Notes: generated by a model from the sequence alone, not told the origin. DNA of 64,000 nt from Phycisphaeraceae bacterium (GCA_020851465.1 JADZCR010000006.1:620001-684000); one strand, 5' to 3'. Shown: positions 1 to 9,299, numbered from the stretch's first letter. Program-made: numbers and translations.

Positions 1-1
1 C

Positions 2-1042
2 CTTAAGACCCCACCGCTGGTCGTGTTCATTGCGGGCGCAAGACCGGCTATTGGTCCCAGCGGAGAGTTTGAAAGCGTGGCAGAAAGACTGCGCAAACTC
101 AATATTGAGGTACAGGAATGGAATCCGTTGGGACGTCCGGGACCAATGGGGCAAATGTCTCCACCATCACCGGCCCCCAAACCGCGTAACGGCCAGATAG
201 CCGTTTGGATAGTGCAACCTGTCGAACCTCCAAGCATGATGAATCCCATGGGTGGAGGTGCTGAGCGAATTGCTCCAATGCTCCAGGATCGACTTACCGC
301 GGGCGACTCAATGCTCATCATGTACCGATATTCACAAGGCGCACGGATGGGCGAGTTAAACCCACTCGCTCAACTAGTTGCACCCTGGGGTGTAAAGCCA
401 CAGCAAGATCGACTAATTCTCAAAGAGATTATGTTGCCGGATCGAAGCCGCCGCCCAATGCCGTATCACATGGTCAACCAGTGGCCAGAGGACTTGTCGA
501 TCACCAAGGCACTTACAGGCATGACTGGCTTTTTTGCAAATCCGGTTCCACTGGAACTTGTCCCAGACAAAGATAAGACCAAAGGCTATGAACAATTCCC
601 ACTAGTGGAACTTAAAGGCAACGACCTCTGGGCAGAGACCGCCCCACGGCAAGATGCGACGAAACCCAAAGAGGCAGGAACCCATTTTGTTATCGGGGTT
701 GCGGTGAAATCCAAGGATAACCGATTAGTTGTGATTGGTGACCGCGAATGGGCAACGGATTATGTCACCACCAACGCTGACACACAACTTCGCTTACCAA
801 ACTTGGCGAACCAATTGGGAGCTGCTTTTCCAGCCAATGCGGAATTATTTGTCAACAGCACTCTCTGGCTCGCTGGTTTGGATGACATCATCGCAGCCAG
901 CGCACGGACACAGGATATCCGACGTATCCAGCCAATCAGCGAAGGTGCGGATAAAGCTCTACGGATCGGACTCATCGCAGGTATGCCGCTAGCCTCGCTG
1001 GTCCTCGGTATCAGCGTGTGGATGGTGCGAAGAAAGGGATAG
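2..1042 (+). CDS. GldG-like ABC-type transport auxiliary protein, 5' end cut by window
   Basis: The reading frame is open from base 2, so the gene begins before the window and only its last ~347 codons are present. The GTG at 23 is internal to this frame and need not be a start. The visible part is a mixed alpha/beta region ending in a single hydrophobic segment (about the last 25 residues) followed by Arg-Arg-Lys-Gly, which predicts one C-terminal membrane anchor with a cytoplasmic tail. This layout, and the DUF4340 gene 48 bases downstream, match the GldG-like substrate-binding partners of uncharacterised ABC exporters found with an ATPase and a permease in planctomycetes and Bacteroidetes. 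Those two subunits would lie upstream, outside the window. The exact family is inferred from context and topology. Confidence 0.7.
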   Translation, partial: LKTPPLVVFIAGARPAIGPSGEFESVAERLRKLNIEVQEWNPLGRPGPMGQMSPPSPAPKPRNGQIAVWIVQPVEPPSMMNPMGGGAERIAPMLQDRLTAGDSMLIMYRYSQGARMGELNPLAQLVAPWGVKPQQDRLILKEIMLPDRSRRPMPYHMVNQWPEDLSITKALTGMTGFFANPVPLELVPDKDKTKGYEQFPLVELKGNDLWAETAPRQDATKPKEAGTHFVIGVAVKSKDNRLVVIGDREWATDYVTTNADTQLRLPNLANQLGAAFPANAELFVNSTLWLAGLDDIIAASARTQDIRRIQPISEGADKALRIGLIAGMPLASLVLGISVWMVRRKG

Positions 1043-1090
1043 TTTAATTATTTGCTTATGGCAAGACGCTCTTGGCCAAGGAGCTTAGCT

Positions 1091-3412
1091 ATGAATTACA
1101 AAACTACAATTGCCCTGCTCTTTCTCGTTTTATGTGCGGGAACTTATTTTGCTTTCTTTGGCACCAACGATAGCACAACGACAAGTAATTCGAGTGCTTC
1201 CGGCCTAGCTACAGAAGAAACACCACTTTTTAAGACTTCGGAACTTTCGACAGAATCAGTTACTTCGGTAGCCATCGAACGTCAAGGAATGCGTCTCGTA
1301 CTGTACAAATCGGGAACGGATTGGATACAAATCTCGCCCGTTCGGTTTCCCCTTAACGATTGGTCCGTTCAACGAATAGTGCAAAATTTTGCAGGCCTCC
1401 GCGCTAATCAGACTCTTAAGCCGAATGACAAAACGCGACCTGCTCTCGATACGCTTGGTCTGGCACCACCCGCAGGTAGTGTGACCGTGACGACCAGCGA
1501 AAATAAATCCTTCAGCATCCGCGTCGGACGCACCGCACCGGGTGGCAGAGTATTCGTCATGGTTGGGGAAGATCCCAATGTTTATGTGGTTTCGGATGAT
1601 ATTCAAAAATCCGCGATTTCTGAAGATGTAAATAATTGGCGTCGGACCAGGCTCAACTCCCCTGCTGAAGGTCAGCTTGATCGTGTGGAATTGACGAATC
1701 CCAATGGAAACATCGTGATAGATAAACGCAATGGTCATTGGGTGTTTGGCAGAGAAAACCAAGGTAGAGTCGATCGCACAGCGATACAAGGTTTCGTTAA
1801 TGCCATCAATGATATTCCGATTACTAAGTTCATCGCAGATGCACCTGCAGATTTATCTATTTATGGTCTAGATAAACCCACCACCCTCCTCTCGTTTGAA
1901 GTGTCGTCAACCACTTCTGCAAATACTCAACCCACATCTACTCAACCGGAAATTACGCCCCCTAACCCTCAAGAGTACACCTTGTTAATTGGAGCACCGA
2001 CCGATTTGGCAAAAACTTCTTACTTTGCGACATGGAGTGCGACTAAACCTACAAAAACAAGTGAACCGATTAAGGCCAGTGACGCTGTCGTGTTCACGAT
2101 TACGAAATCGTCGGCCGATCGCTTTGTGAAACCATTGGAGGACTTCCGGGATCCACACATCACTACCGTAGCAGCCACCGACGTAAAAAAGGCAGTGATA
2201 CACCCCAAGATTGGCCCCGCTATTTCACTCACTAGGACCCCCGACGGATGGAACTTCACGCCCGGAAGCGGCATTACATTCGACGCAGATCACGATGCTG
2301 TCTCGAAACTGATCGAAGGAGTCATCGATGCCAAGGCCCATGCGTATCAGCCTACAAACAAACTTGGCTCTCAAATTGGCTCGCTGACTCTCGAAGTTCA
2401 AGGGCACAGCGAACCTGAAGTAATTGTGTTTTACAGTGCACCAGCCGAAAAAACGAAGCCACAAATACTGGCAGTTCGAGGACGTGAAACCATCGGCTAC
2501 CGCTTTGATGCAAGTTCCTTTGCAGTCCTCGAAGCAACTACGCTCGGCCTCCGTAGTAAATCCGTTCTGCATCTGGATCCCAGCTCAATTCAGCGGGTTG
2601 TTCTGCAGCGTTCCGACGAGCCACCTCTATCATTTGAGACCCTCACTCCCGCAAAATCACAGACGACAAAGCCTGCGATAGCTGACATGAAATGGGGGCT
2701 AAAGGGCCACACCGTGTTTGAGCTGGAGTCATTTCATCAACTACTAAATCAACTGACAACATTAGAAGCGTCCCGCTGGCTTGATACCTCACCTGACTTA
2801 GGTAAATCTCCCACCACCGCCTCTTTGGAAACAATGGACGGCCAATCCTTCGTTCTGCACATTAATCCGACCACCGGGGCAGCAAAACTAGATGGCGAGA
2901 CCATTGCATTTGAAATAACCCAACCGCTACGAGATTTACTCCGTGCTGAGTATCTCGACCGCACTGTAATTCCATTCACTGCTGCAAATATCGAGAGGAT
3001 CAAAGTCAGTAACTCTCATGCTCAACTCAAAGAAGTCACTATTGTCCGTAATGTGGCTAATAAATATGAAAGCGAAGAAGGCCTGCCAATAGACCAGTCC
3101 GCTGCAGGAGCTCTTTACGATACGATTGGAAAACTGCGTGTCGAACGCTACTTACCAATGAGTGAACCGACCAAAGATCTATCCACATCCACTCGGCTGA
3201 CTATTGAGCCTAAAAACGGGAATCCGGTTGAGCTAGTGATTACCTCCGACAGCAAGGGAGATAATCGCGTAATGATGTCTGGCGCTTTAGGGAATCGCAT
3301 CTTTCGTATTTCAGCAGATACATTGCAAAAGCTTACTGCTGACTTGAATCCGAAGCCCGCCAATAGCGATACGGAAACAACCGGTCTCAATTATCCACGC
3401 GTAGGCGATTAA
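1091..3412 (+). CDS. DUF4340 domain-containing membrane-anchored protein
   Basis: The ATG at 1091 is chosen because AAGGAG lies at 1078-1083; an in-frame TTG at 1052 would add 13 residues without a ribosome site. The product is 773 residues. Residues ~5-25 form a single hydrophobic anchor, followed by a Ser/Thr-rich linker and a large extracytoplasmic region. Several stretches repeat the DUF4340 pattern: a beta-rich unit with W-x-F or W-x-L cores and comparisons such as 'LDTLGL' and 'SIYGLDKP'. DUF4340 proteins usually sit beside GldG-like ABC components, as here, with a gap of 48 bases and the same strand, so the two are probably one operon. The molecular role of DUF4340 is unknown; a part in an envelope transport or gliding-type complex is an inference. 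Confidence 0.85.
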   Translation: MNYKTTIALLFLVLCAGTYFAFFGTNDSTTTSNSSASGLATEETPLFKTSELSTESVTSVAIERQGMRLVLYKSGTDWIQISPVRFPLNDWSVQRIVQNFAGLRANQTLKPNDKTRPALDTLGLAPPAGSVTVTTSENKSFSIRVGRTAPGGRVFVMVGEDPNVYVVSDDIQKSAISEDVNNWRRTRLNSPAEGQLDRVELTNPNGNIVIDKRNGHWVFGRENQGRVDRTAIQGFVNAINDIPITKFIADAPADLSIYGLDKPTTLLSFEVSSTTSANTQPTSTQPEITPPNPQEYTLLIGAPTDLAKTSYFATWSATKPTKTSEPIKASDAVVFTITKSSADRFVKPLEDFRDPHITTVAATDVKKAVIHPKIGPAISLTRTPDGWNFTPGSGITFDADHDAVSKLIEGVIDAKAHAYQPTNKLGSQIGSLTLEVQGHSEPEVIVFYSAPAEKTKPQILAVRGRETIGYRFDASSFAVLEATTLGLRSKSVLHLDPSSIQRVVLQRSDEPPLSFETLTPAKSQTTKPAIADMKWGLKGHTVFELESFHQLLNQLTTLEASRWLDTSPDLGKSPTTASLETMDGQSFVLHINPTTGAAKLDGETIAFEITQPLRDLLRAEYLDRTVIPFTAANIERIKVSNSHAQLKEVTIVRNVANKYESEEGLPIDQSAAGALYDTIGKLRVERYLPMSEPTKDLSTSTRLTIEPKNGNPVELVITSDSKGDNRVMMSGALGNRIFRISADTLQKLTADLNPKPANSDTETTGLNYPRVGD

Positions 3413-3479
3413 CTTTATACTCAAAATATTTGCGTGATTGAGGTTTACGGAAGTCGTAGGCGAGAAGAGTTGAGGTTCA

Positions 3480-4892
3480 TTACGTAAACATTTTCAACTG
3501 ATGTCTTTCTAGATCGAGCTTATTGACCGGCTTATCCACGTTCAGTCGATAAAGGCCGCTGAAGCATGCAGTGCAATAGTTGTCTGCTGGACGTGAAACA
3601 CATTTAAGCATTCCATCCAGCGAGAGGAAGTGTAGGCTGTCCACGCCTAGAAATTCTGCGATTTGTGGGACGCTTCTACCGGTAGCAATGAGTTTCGATT
3701 TATCGGGGAAATCAACACCGAAATAGCAGGCATTGCGAATCGGCGGACAGGAAATACGAAGATGGATCTCCTTTGCCCCTGCACGACGAAGTTGCGCCAT
3801 TTTTCCGCGAGTAGTAGTACCGCGGACAATGGAATCGTCCACGACGATCAGACGTTTCCCGGCCACTACCTCCGAGACGACGTTAAGCTTCAGTTGGACC
3901 GCTAGATCGCGCTGAGCCTGTGTTGGCTGGATAAATGTTCGACCGACGTAACGGTTGGGCACGATACCTTCACGAAACGGAATACCGCTGCTGCGAGCGT
4001 ATCCCAAAGCAGCCGATCGTCCTGAGTCCGGCATCGGTACGACGTAATCAGCCGCGACCGGGGATTCCTTCGCGAGTGCTTCACCCAGTTTTTCACGGAC
4101 GATCTGCACCGTATCACCAAAAACCTGTGAACTGGGATTGGCAAAATAAACATGCTCAAAAATACAATGAGCTGGCTGCTGTGCATCCGCGAATCGCCTG
4201 CTTGAGATCCCCGTGTCATTGATCGTCACGATTTCGCCCGGTTCAACCTCGCGAACAAACCGAGCTCCGATAGCATCGAGTGCAACCGTCTCACTGGCGA
4301 CACAGTCATAGCCGTCCTCCGTCCGACCCAGAACAAGCGGCCGCCAACCCCAAGGATCACGGACTGCTTCGATTCGATCAGGGAATAGAAATACGAGAGA
4401 GTATGCGCCTTGCAGATGCTGAAGTGCTTCGACGAGTGGGTCTTCTTTAGTTAGGTGATGCGATGCGAGAAGATGAAGAATAATTTCGGTATCGGTAGAG
4501 GTATGAAAGATATGACCTCTCCGTTCGTAATCTTGCCTGAGCAGGTCAGCGTTAATGAGGTTTCCGTTATGTGCCACCGCACACTGCCCGCCAACATGCT
4601 CAGCCATGATGGGCTGAGCATTGCACGCTTTGCTGGAACCAGTAGTCGAATAGCGGTTGTGCCCAATTCCCGCCTTACCTTCCATCTGATTCAGAACATT
4701 CTTACTAAAGACTTCGGACACGAGCCCCATGCCGGTGTGTCCCAGCAGTGTCGATCCATTGGTTACGGCGATACCTGCCGATTCCTGTCCGCGATGCTGC
4801 TGAGCATAAAGTGCGAAATAAATCCGTTGGGCACTATCGGGTGCCCCCCAAATACCAAAAACTCCACATTTATCTTTAGCCTCACCTTTCAT
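3480..4892 (-). CDS. purF: Amidophosphoribosyltransferase PurF, iron-sulfur type
   Basis: PurF makes 5-phosphoribosylamine from PRPP and glutamine, the first step of purine synthesis. The start at 4892 gives MKGEAKDK before the Cys of CGVFGIWG, so a short propeptide would be removed to expose the N-terminal nucleophile. The frame extends upstream to 5030 but that part does not look like PurF. The PRPP loop (VVDDSIVRGTTTR) is near residue 360. Cysteines equivalent to the Bacillus 4Fe-4S ligands are visible in AHCIFEH, NACYFG and YCTACF, so this is the oxygen-sensitive Fe-S form. No clear Shine-Dalgarno is seen at the start. It converges with the DUF4340 gene. Confidence 0.96.
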   Translation of the reverse strand: MKGEAKDKCGVFGIWGAPDSAQRIYFALYAQQHRGQESAGIAVTNGSTLLGHTGMGLVSEVFSKNVLNQMEGKAGIGHNRYSTTGSSKACNAQPIMAEHVGGQCAVAHNGNLINADLLRQDYERRGHIFHTSTDTEIILHLLASHHLTKEDPLVEALQHLQGAYSLVFLFPDRIEAVRDPWGWRPLVLGRTEDGYDCVASETVALDAIGARFVREVEPGEIVTINDTGISSRRFADAQQPAHCIFEHVYFANPSSQVFGDTVQIVREKLGEALAKESPVAADYVVPMPDSGRSAALGYARSSGIPFREGIVPNRYVGRTFIQPTQAQRDLAVQLKLNVVSEVVAGKRLIVVDDSIVRGTTTRGKMAQLRRAGAKEIHLRISCPPIRNACYFGVDFPDKSKLIATGRSVPQIAEFLGVDSLHFLSLDGMLKCVSRPADNYCTACFSGLYRLNVDKPVNKLDLERHQLKMFT

Positions 4893-5090
4893 CGCGAGTC
4901 CGTTCGTCAAGAGTTTGTACTTCTTTGAGGAAAACACTGACCGCGCAGACCCGGAAATGACCCCGGATCGGTGACAGCCTGTTGCGTGAAACTGGCATGC
5001 AGGAATTATAGCGATCCCACAAGCCCGCAAGTCACTCGTCTTCGATATCTCAATGAATGAAGTCGGTCCGATGAGAAGTGTCAGGGCGAA

Positions 5091-5513
5091 TCAGATTCGT
5101 CGTTCACTGTGTTCGCCAAAATGGAGTTCAAGGTATCGGGCAACGTAATCAATAATTGACAAAGCTTCAGGAATATCCGGGTTTGAAGTGTGCCCCATCG
5201 GCTCAAATCGCATTCCCTTGAAACGCATCACTGCCTCATCGAGCGGAAGACCATACTGAAGCGCAATACTGAATGCTCGGCAAAACCCCTGGACAAGCCC
5301 TGACAGCGTCGATCCTTCTTTAGCCATCTTGATGAAGATCTCGCCGGGCTGACCATGTTCGAAAAGTCCTATAGTCAGATAGCCCTCGTGGCCCATGATC
5401 TGAAATTTATGAGTAATGGATTCACGGGTTACAGGCAGTGACTGACGTTTGGCAACCATGCTGGGATCACTCCCCGTTGCGGACGACTTATTCCTCGGTG
5501 GACGACGCGCCAT
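5091..5513 (-). CDS. Stand-alone TSCPD domain protein (NrdJ C-terminal-like)
   Basis: The product is 140 residues from ATG 5513. Longer in-frame starts to 5696 would overlap the divergent mutY and lack similarity. Residues ~30-135 read as a TSCPD domain: thKFQIMGHEGYLTIGL, then GEIFIKMAKEGSTLSGLVQGF and a helical part with LPLDEAVMRFKGMRFEPMG. This is the domain found at the C-terminus of adenosylcobalamin-dependent ribonucleotide reductase (NrdJ), where it ends the chain. Here it has no catalytic reductase domain beside it. The N-terminal 25 residues are basic and low-complexity. The role is unknown; it might partner a reductase encoded elsewhere. It is divergent from mutY, with 154 bases between the starts. 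Confidence 0.8.
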   Translation of the reverse strand: MARRPPRNKSSATGSDPSMVAKRQSLPVTRESITHKFQIMGHEGYLTIGLFEHGQPGEIFIKMAKEGSTLSGLVQGFCRAFSIALQYGLPLDEAVMRFKGMRFEPMGHTSNPDIPEALSIIDYVARYLELHFGEHSERRI

Positions 5514-5667
5514 GGCGTGAGCGTAACGTGAAGTACACTTCTCGGCCACACCTGAAACCGGTCGCAGTGTCCGATCATACGACCAAAAGGTGTATCGGAG
5601 GGTAGTTGCGCTTAACTCCAAAAGTGATAGGCTTTCCTTATCCAGCCAGTCAACTTCTCTCAAACTC

Positions 5668-6771
5668 ATGGCCCGGCAGCACAAATCCAATCCCACTCCG
5701 CAGACGATCAGGAAAATACGTCACAAACTTTTAGCCTGGTACAACATCAATCGCCGCGAACTGCCTTGGCGTACCAAAGGCACACAGACACCAGTCCCTT
5801 ATCAGGTACTGGTAAGCGAGTTTATGCTCCAACAAACGCAGGTTGCTACGGTGATCGATTATTTTGACCGGTTTCTTAAACATTTTCCTACAATCGAAGC
5901 CCTTGCTCTTGCTCCGGTGCAGCAGGTCTTACTCCTCTGGCAGGGATTAGGTTACTACCGGCGGGCCAGAAATCTTCATGCAGCAGCGAAGAAGATCGTT
6001 CAAGAAAATCATGGACAAATCCCTGCAAACCTCGCTGCCATAGCCTCATTACCAGGCGTTGGTCGTTATACAGCTGGCGCAATAGCGTCTATTGCGTTTG
6101 AAATTCGGGCTCCAGTTCTTGACGGCAACGTAGCCCGGGTGCTCTCACGTTGGTTTGCCATTGAAGAACCGATTGATAAATCAACGGTTCGATCTCATAT
6201 GTGGTCACTGGCGGAAATGCTCGTTCCCGAAGTATCTCCAGGAGATTTTAACCAAGCCATGATGGAACTAGGCGCGCTGGTCTGCACTCCGCGAAATCCC
6301 CAATGTTCTACTTGCCCAATTGCAGATCTTTGCAGAGCTCGGTCGCATGGTTTAACCAACGTAATTCCTCGACGATCACTGAAACGAGGACCTCAAGAGG
6401 TGATGCACCATGTTTTGGTGGTAAAAAGAGGTCGTAGATTTATTATCGAACAACGACCTTTGAAAGGCCTATGGGCTGGATTATGGCAAATGCCAACAGC
6501 TGAAATGCTCAATGCCCATGTCACAGCTAAACAAATCCAAAATTGGGCTTTGCAACATTTGGGGGTGATAGTCGATCTTCCTCGTCCGGCGGGAAATCTC
6601 CGACATCAAACCACTCATCGTTCGATTATTGCCAAGGTTTGGATTACTGATGTAGTCGAAGGAAAACTGCACAAATCCCGTGGGCAATGGCGAACACTCG
6701 ACAATCTCCATGATCTCCCGATGTCAATCTTGCAACAAAATGTGGTGGTGTTGATACCCAACTCTATCTGA
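5668..6771 (+). CDS. mutY: A/G-specific adenine DNA glycosylase MutY
   Basis: MutY removes adenine mispaired with 8-oxoguanine in base-excision repair. The start at ATG 5668 fits the family; the frame runs up to 5590 but would enter the divergent gene's promoter. Residues: the catalytic Glu in SEFMLQQTQ is ~51, the helix-hairpin-helix LPGVGRYTAGA is ~128-138, and the catalytic Asp in LDGNVARV is ~152. The 4Fe-4S ligands are C206-x6-C213-x2-C216-x5-C222. The C-terminal ~130 residues form the Nudix-like domain that recognises oxoG, with KGLWAGLWQMP and an H-x4-H-R segment. At 367 residues it is the usual length. No close downstream gene lies on the same strand. Confidence 0.97.
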   Translation: MARQHKSNPTPQTIRKIRHKLLAWYNINRRELPWRTKGTQTPVPYQVLVSEFMLQQTQVATVIDYFDRFLKHFPTIEALALAPVQQVLLLWQGLGYYRRARNLHAAAKKIVQENHGQIPANLAAIASLPGVGRYTAGAIASIAFEIRAPVLDGNVARVLSRWFAIEEPIDKSTVRSHMWSLAEMLVPEVSPGDFNQAMMELGALVCTPRNPQCSTCPIADLCRARSHGLTNVIPRRSLKRGPQEVMHHVLVVKRGRRFIIEQRPLKGLWAGLWQMPTAEMLNAHVTAKQIQNWALQHLGVIVDLPRPAGNLRHQTTHRSIIAKVWITDVVEGKLHKSRGQWRTLDNLHDLPMSILQQNVVVLIPNSI

Positions 6772-6782
6772 TGGTTACTCGT

Positions 6783-6830
6783 AGCTTTCTTCACTTCATC
6801 TCTGAGGACGGGGTGATGAAAAGGAAAGCT
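6783..6830. terminator. Hairpin between convergent genes, possible bidirectional terminator
   Basis: AGCTTTC at 6783-6789 pairs with GAAAGCT at 6824-6830, and TTCATC pairs with GATGAA inside. It lies between the convergent mutY and the SUMF1-fold gene. There is no long T-run, so termination is inferred from position and symmetry. Confidence 0.45.
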
Positions 6831-6839
6831 ATAACCTGA

Positions 6840-7808
6840 TCATTGACCCGTTCTTTTTTTCTCTAACTCCGCTTCCCTCGCTTTTACTTTTTCTTTGGCA
6901 AGCTTGAACTCTTCACTGGAGAAATAGCCCGGTGGAGGAACCCATACTGTTCGAAATCCAACATGAAAATAGGTTTCATCTGGCTTGAAACCGAATCGTT
7001 TGGCACAGACATAGGCATGGTCCGCATGATAGAACGACCCACCACGCAATACGCCATTGACGTGACCTGTATAGCTGAGCATCCGCTCATATTCGGGCGC
7101 GTTCGGGTATGGCTCAAACCATTCACCTGTCCATTCGTACACGTTGCCAGCCATATCCATACAGCCATAGGGTGATGCACCACTGGGATGCAGGCCGACC
7201 ATCTGTGCGGTGGTCGCCCTATTTCTTTTTTCTTTCGAGAGATCCACAAACACACCACGATCAGACGTGGGTAGATCATTTCCCCATGGGAACCACCGCG
7301 CATCCGTACCGCGAGCGGCCTTTTCCCATTGTGTTTCGTATGGCAGTGTACGGCCAACCCAATTCGCGTACTTCTGGGCCTCTGCCCATGTCACGCTGAC
7401 AGCCGGAAATAAATTCTCATCACCCTTAAAACCCGGTTCCGGCGCCTTTGAAAGTTTGCTTTCGTATTTTGTTTCTTTTGTAAACATATTCCACTGCCCA
7501 AAGGTGACCTCATATTTGTCGATAAAAAAGCCTTCTACCCATACCTTGCGCTGTGGGGCCCATTCCTCCGCTGCAATGATGTGGTAATCCTTGTAGCCCA
7601 AGGCTTGAGCGAGTTTCTGCGATTCATCCGTGTTCATTCCCATGGTGAATTCACCCGCAGGCACATAAACCATGACCGATCCGTCACGAGGATGGACAAT
7701 CGCGGTACCTGCCGCAGGTTCACTGATAGCACTTACAGGTTGTGCATGAATACTTGTTGTGTTCAGCCCAATCCCTATACAAACCAAAATCCAAAACATC
7801 ACACGCAT
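6840..7808 (-). CDS. Secreted formylglycine-generating-enzyme-fold (SUMF1/CLec-like) protein
   Basis: The ATG at 7808 follows GAGGAGG; two Met codons six residues upstream are less well placed. Residues 1-~22 are a signal peptide ending near IHAQP. The mature protein is a SUMF1-type domain: YVPAGEFTMG, FFIDKYEVTFGQW, PAVSVTWAEAQKYANW, RTLPYETQWEKAARG, GNVYEWTGEW, LRGGSF and VGFRTVWVP. The catalytic cysteine pair of true formylglycine-generating enzymes is not present where expected after RGGSF; the only Cys there aligns with a non-catalytic position. It is therefore probably a binding or scaffold member of the fold rather than a sulfatase activator. The C-terminal 25 residues are a Lys/Glu-rich helix. 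Confidence 0.85.
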   Translation of the reverse strand: MRVMFWILVCIGIGLNTTSIHAQPVSAISEPAAGTAIVHPRDGSVMVYVPAGEFTMGMNTDESQKLAQALGYKDYHIIAAEEWAPQRKVWVEGFFIDKYEVTFGQWNMFTKETKYESKLSKAPEPGFKGDENLFPAVSVTWAEAQKYANWVGRTLPYETQWEKAARGTDARWFPWGNDLPTSDRGVFVDLSKEKRNRATTAQMVGLHPSGASPYGCMDMAGNVYEWTGEWFEPYPNAPEYERMLSYTGHVNGVLRGGSFYHADHAYVCAKRFGFKPDETYFHVGFRTVWVPPPGYFSSEEFKLAKEKVKAREAELEKKRTGQ

Positions 7809-7917
7809 CGTGCCTCCTCTCATCAAAGGATGGCTTAGGATAACACCTACAACGCAGGGAAACAGTCGTATTGATGGTTCATCCAGCGGAGATGGAATGT
7901 TGTTGTTCGTGACGATA

Positions 7918-7948
7918 GAAAAACCGCTGGCGTTTAGCCAGCGGTTTT
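7918..7948 (-). terminator. Intrinsic terminator of the rpsF-ssb-rplI operon
   Basis: An 11-bp perfect stem (7921-7931 with 7937-7947, GTTTA loop) is followed on the minus strand by five U residues. It lies 29 bases after the rplI stop codon. Confidence 0.9.
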
Positions 7949-7976
7949 ATGAAATCTACTTACGGGCCAATGACTC

Positions 7977-8663
7977 TTACTCGGCGTCGACCTTCTTACC
8001 CTTTTTCCGGGGTTTAGCGTCGGAATCACCAGCGTCTTTAGATTCCTCGGCTTTGCTGCCCTTACCCCTAGTCTCTTTCACTTCACCGGCTTCTTCCTCA
8101 CGGTGTTTACGAGACTTTCGTACGGTCTTTTCTGCCGAACTTTCAGCGGTGCCGGCTGATGCACCGGCATCCTCGTCTTTGCGATCTTGATCGCCGAGCT
8201 GGTCACTGGGTTTATCACTGACTACCCAAAGTTTGATCTCACATTTGAGATCGTTGGCCAGGACAATAGGAATGTGATAGCTGTCGAGTCTCTTGATCGT
8301 TTCACCGATCCGTACCATACGATCTTCAATCTGATGCCCTTCACTGCGGAGCGCCTCAGCGATTTCATGCTGACTGACACCGCCGAAAAGAACCCCCTGC
8401 TCGTTGGCGGATCGTTGAATGGTAATTTCGTGCCCCTTGAGTTTTTCAAGAGTGGCTTCGAGAGCCGCACGGCGGGCTTTCATTTCTTTTTCGACCTCCG
8501 CCCGACGCGCAGCCAGTCGCTTCACATTGCCGGGAGTCGGGGTGGTCGCCATCCCTCGCGGAAGAAGAAAATTGCGGGCATAACCCGGACGAACTTTTAC
8601 GACGTCACCAACGATACCCAAGTTGTCCACGTTTTCGGTCAGAAGCAATTCGATCTGTTTCAT
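7977..8663 (-). CDS. rplI: Large-subunit ribosomal protein bL9 with a long charged tail
   Basis: The start at ATG 8663 has AAAGGA just upstream. The first ~150 residues are a complete bL9: N-terminal rRNA-binding part with ENVDNLGIVGDVVKVRPGYARNFLLP, the long connecting helix (AARRAEVEKEMKARR) and the C-terminal domain (EITIQRSANEQGVLFG). The remaining ~78 residues are an added tail rich in Lys, Glu, Asp, Ser and Ala that looks disordered; bL9 normally ends near 150. It is the last gene of the rpsF-ssb-rplI operon. The usual rpsR between ssb and rplI is missing; the 129-base gap holds no ORF of that kind. Confidence 0.96.
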   Translation of the reverse strand: MKQIELLLTENVDNLGIVGDVVKVRPGYARNFLLPRGMATTPTPGNVKRLAARRAEVEKEMKARRAALEATLEKLKGHEITIQRSANEQGVLFGGVSQHEIAEALRSEGHQIEDRMVRIGETIKRLDSYHIPIVLANDLKCEIKLWVVSDKPSDQLGDQDRKDEDAGASAGTAESSAEKTVRKSRKHREEEAGEVKETRGKGSKAEESKDAGDSDAKPRKKGKKVDAE

Positions 8664-8792
8664 GTTGTCCTTTATTCCGACCCTCTTGTAGTTTAAGGTC
8701 AGAAGCGTTGGAGTTAGACGCCGCGGATCGTCACAACGTGTGACGGGCGACGCCAGCATGTTTGGAAAGCAATGGCGTTTAGTCTCGGTGGG

Positions 8793-9299
8793 TCAAAATG
8801 GGATTTCTTCCTCGTCCACCGCTTGGTGCGGTTCACCTGGGGGTTGTTGGGAAACGGAGCGATTAGCGGAACCACGATTCGGAGTTCCTCGCGAGGGTGG
8901 TCGCTGCTGATAACTGCCTCCCCCTTCAGTTGCAGCATCATGATCGCCGCCCTCACCTGGTCCGCCCTGGCGACCATCCAAAAACTGGAAGTTTTCAATA
9001 ACGACCTTCATCTTGGATCGCTTATTGCCTTCCTTATCGTCCCATTGATCAAGTTTCAGACGCCCCTCAACATAGATCGGGCGCCCTTTTTTCAGGTACT
9101 GGTTGATCACTTCTGCCGTCCGCCCCCAGGCTTCACAGTCAACAAACGTCACTTCTTCCTGTTGTTCCCCCTGCTGATTTTTCCAGCGTCGGTTAATCGC
9201 CAAGCCGATTTGCGTGACCGCCATGTTGCTATTGGTGTATCGCAGCTCGGGATCACGGGTGAGATTACCCATGAGCATGACACGGTTGAGATTCGGCAT
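8793..9299 (-). CDS. ssb: Single-stranded DNA-binding protein
   Basis: The 168-residue product starts MPNLNRVMLMGNLTRDPELR and carries a full OB fold: TQIGLAINRRW, EEVTFVDCEAWGRTAEV, LKKGRPIYVEGRLK and VVIENFQFL. After residue ~115 comes a Gly/Gln/Arg/Pro-rich linker. The C-terminal acidic tip is EEEIPF, as needed for binding partner proteins. It protects single-stranded DNA in replication and repair. It is the middle gene of the rpsF-ssb-rplI operon, 111 bases after rpsF. Confidence 0.97.
   Translation of the reverse strand: MPNLNRVMLMGNLTRDPELRYTNSNMAVTQIGLAINRRWKNQQGEQQEEVTFVDCEAWGRTAEVINQYLKKGRPIYVEGRLKLDQWDDKEGNKRSKMKVVIENFQFLDGRQGGPGEGGDHDAATEGGGSYQQRPPSRGTPNRGSANRSVSQQPPGEPHQAVDEEEIPF

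Noticed and set aside
1256-1789. A 177-codon frame antisense to the DUF4340 gene
   Set aside because: No start signal or family motif; the plus strand is coding.
6840-7808. Formylglycine-generating enzyme (sulfatase activator)
   Set aside because: The catalytic cysteine pair is missing, and no sulfatase gene is near.
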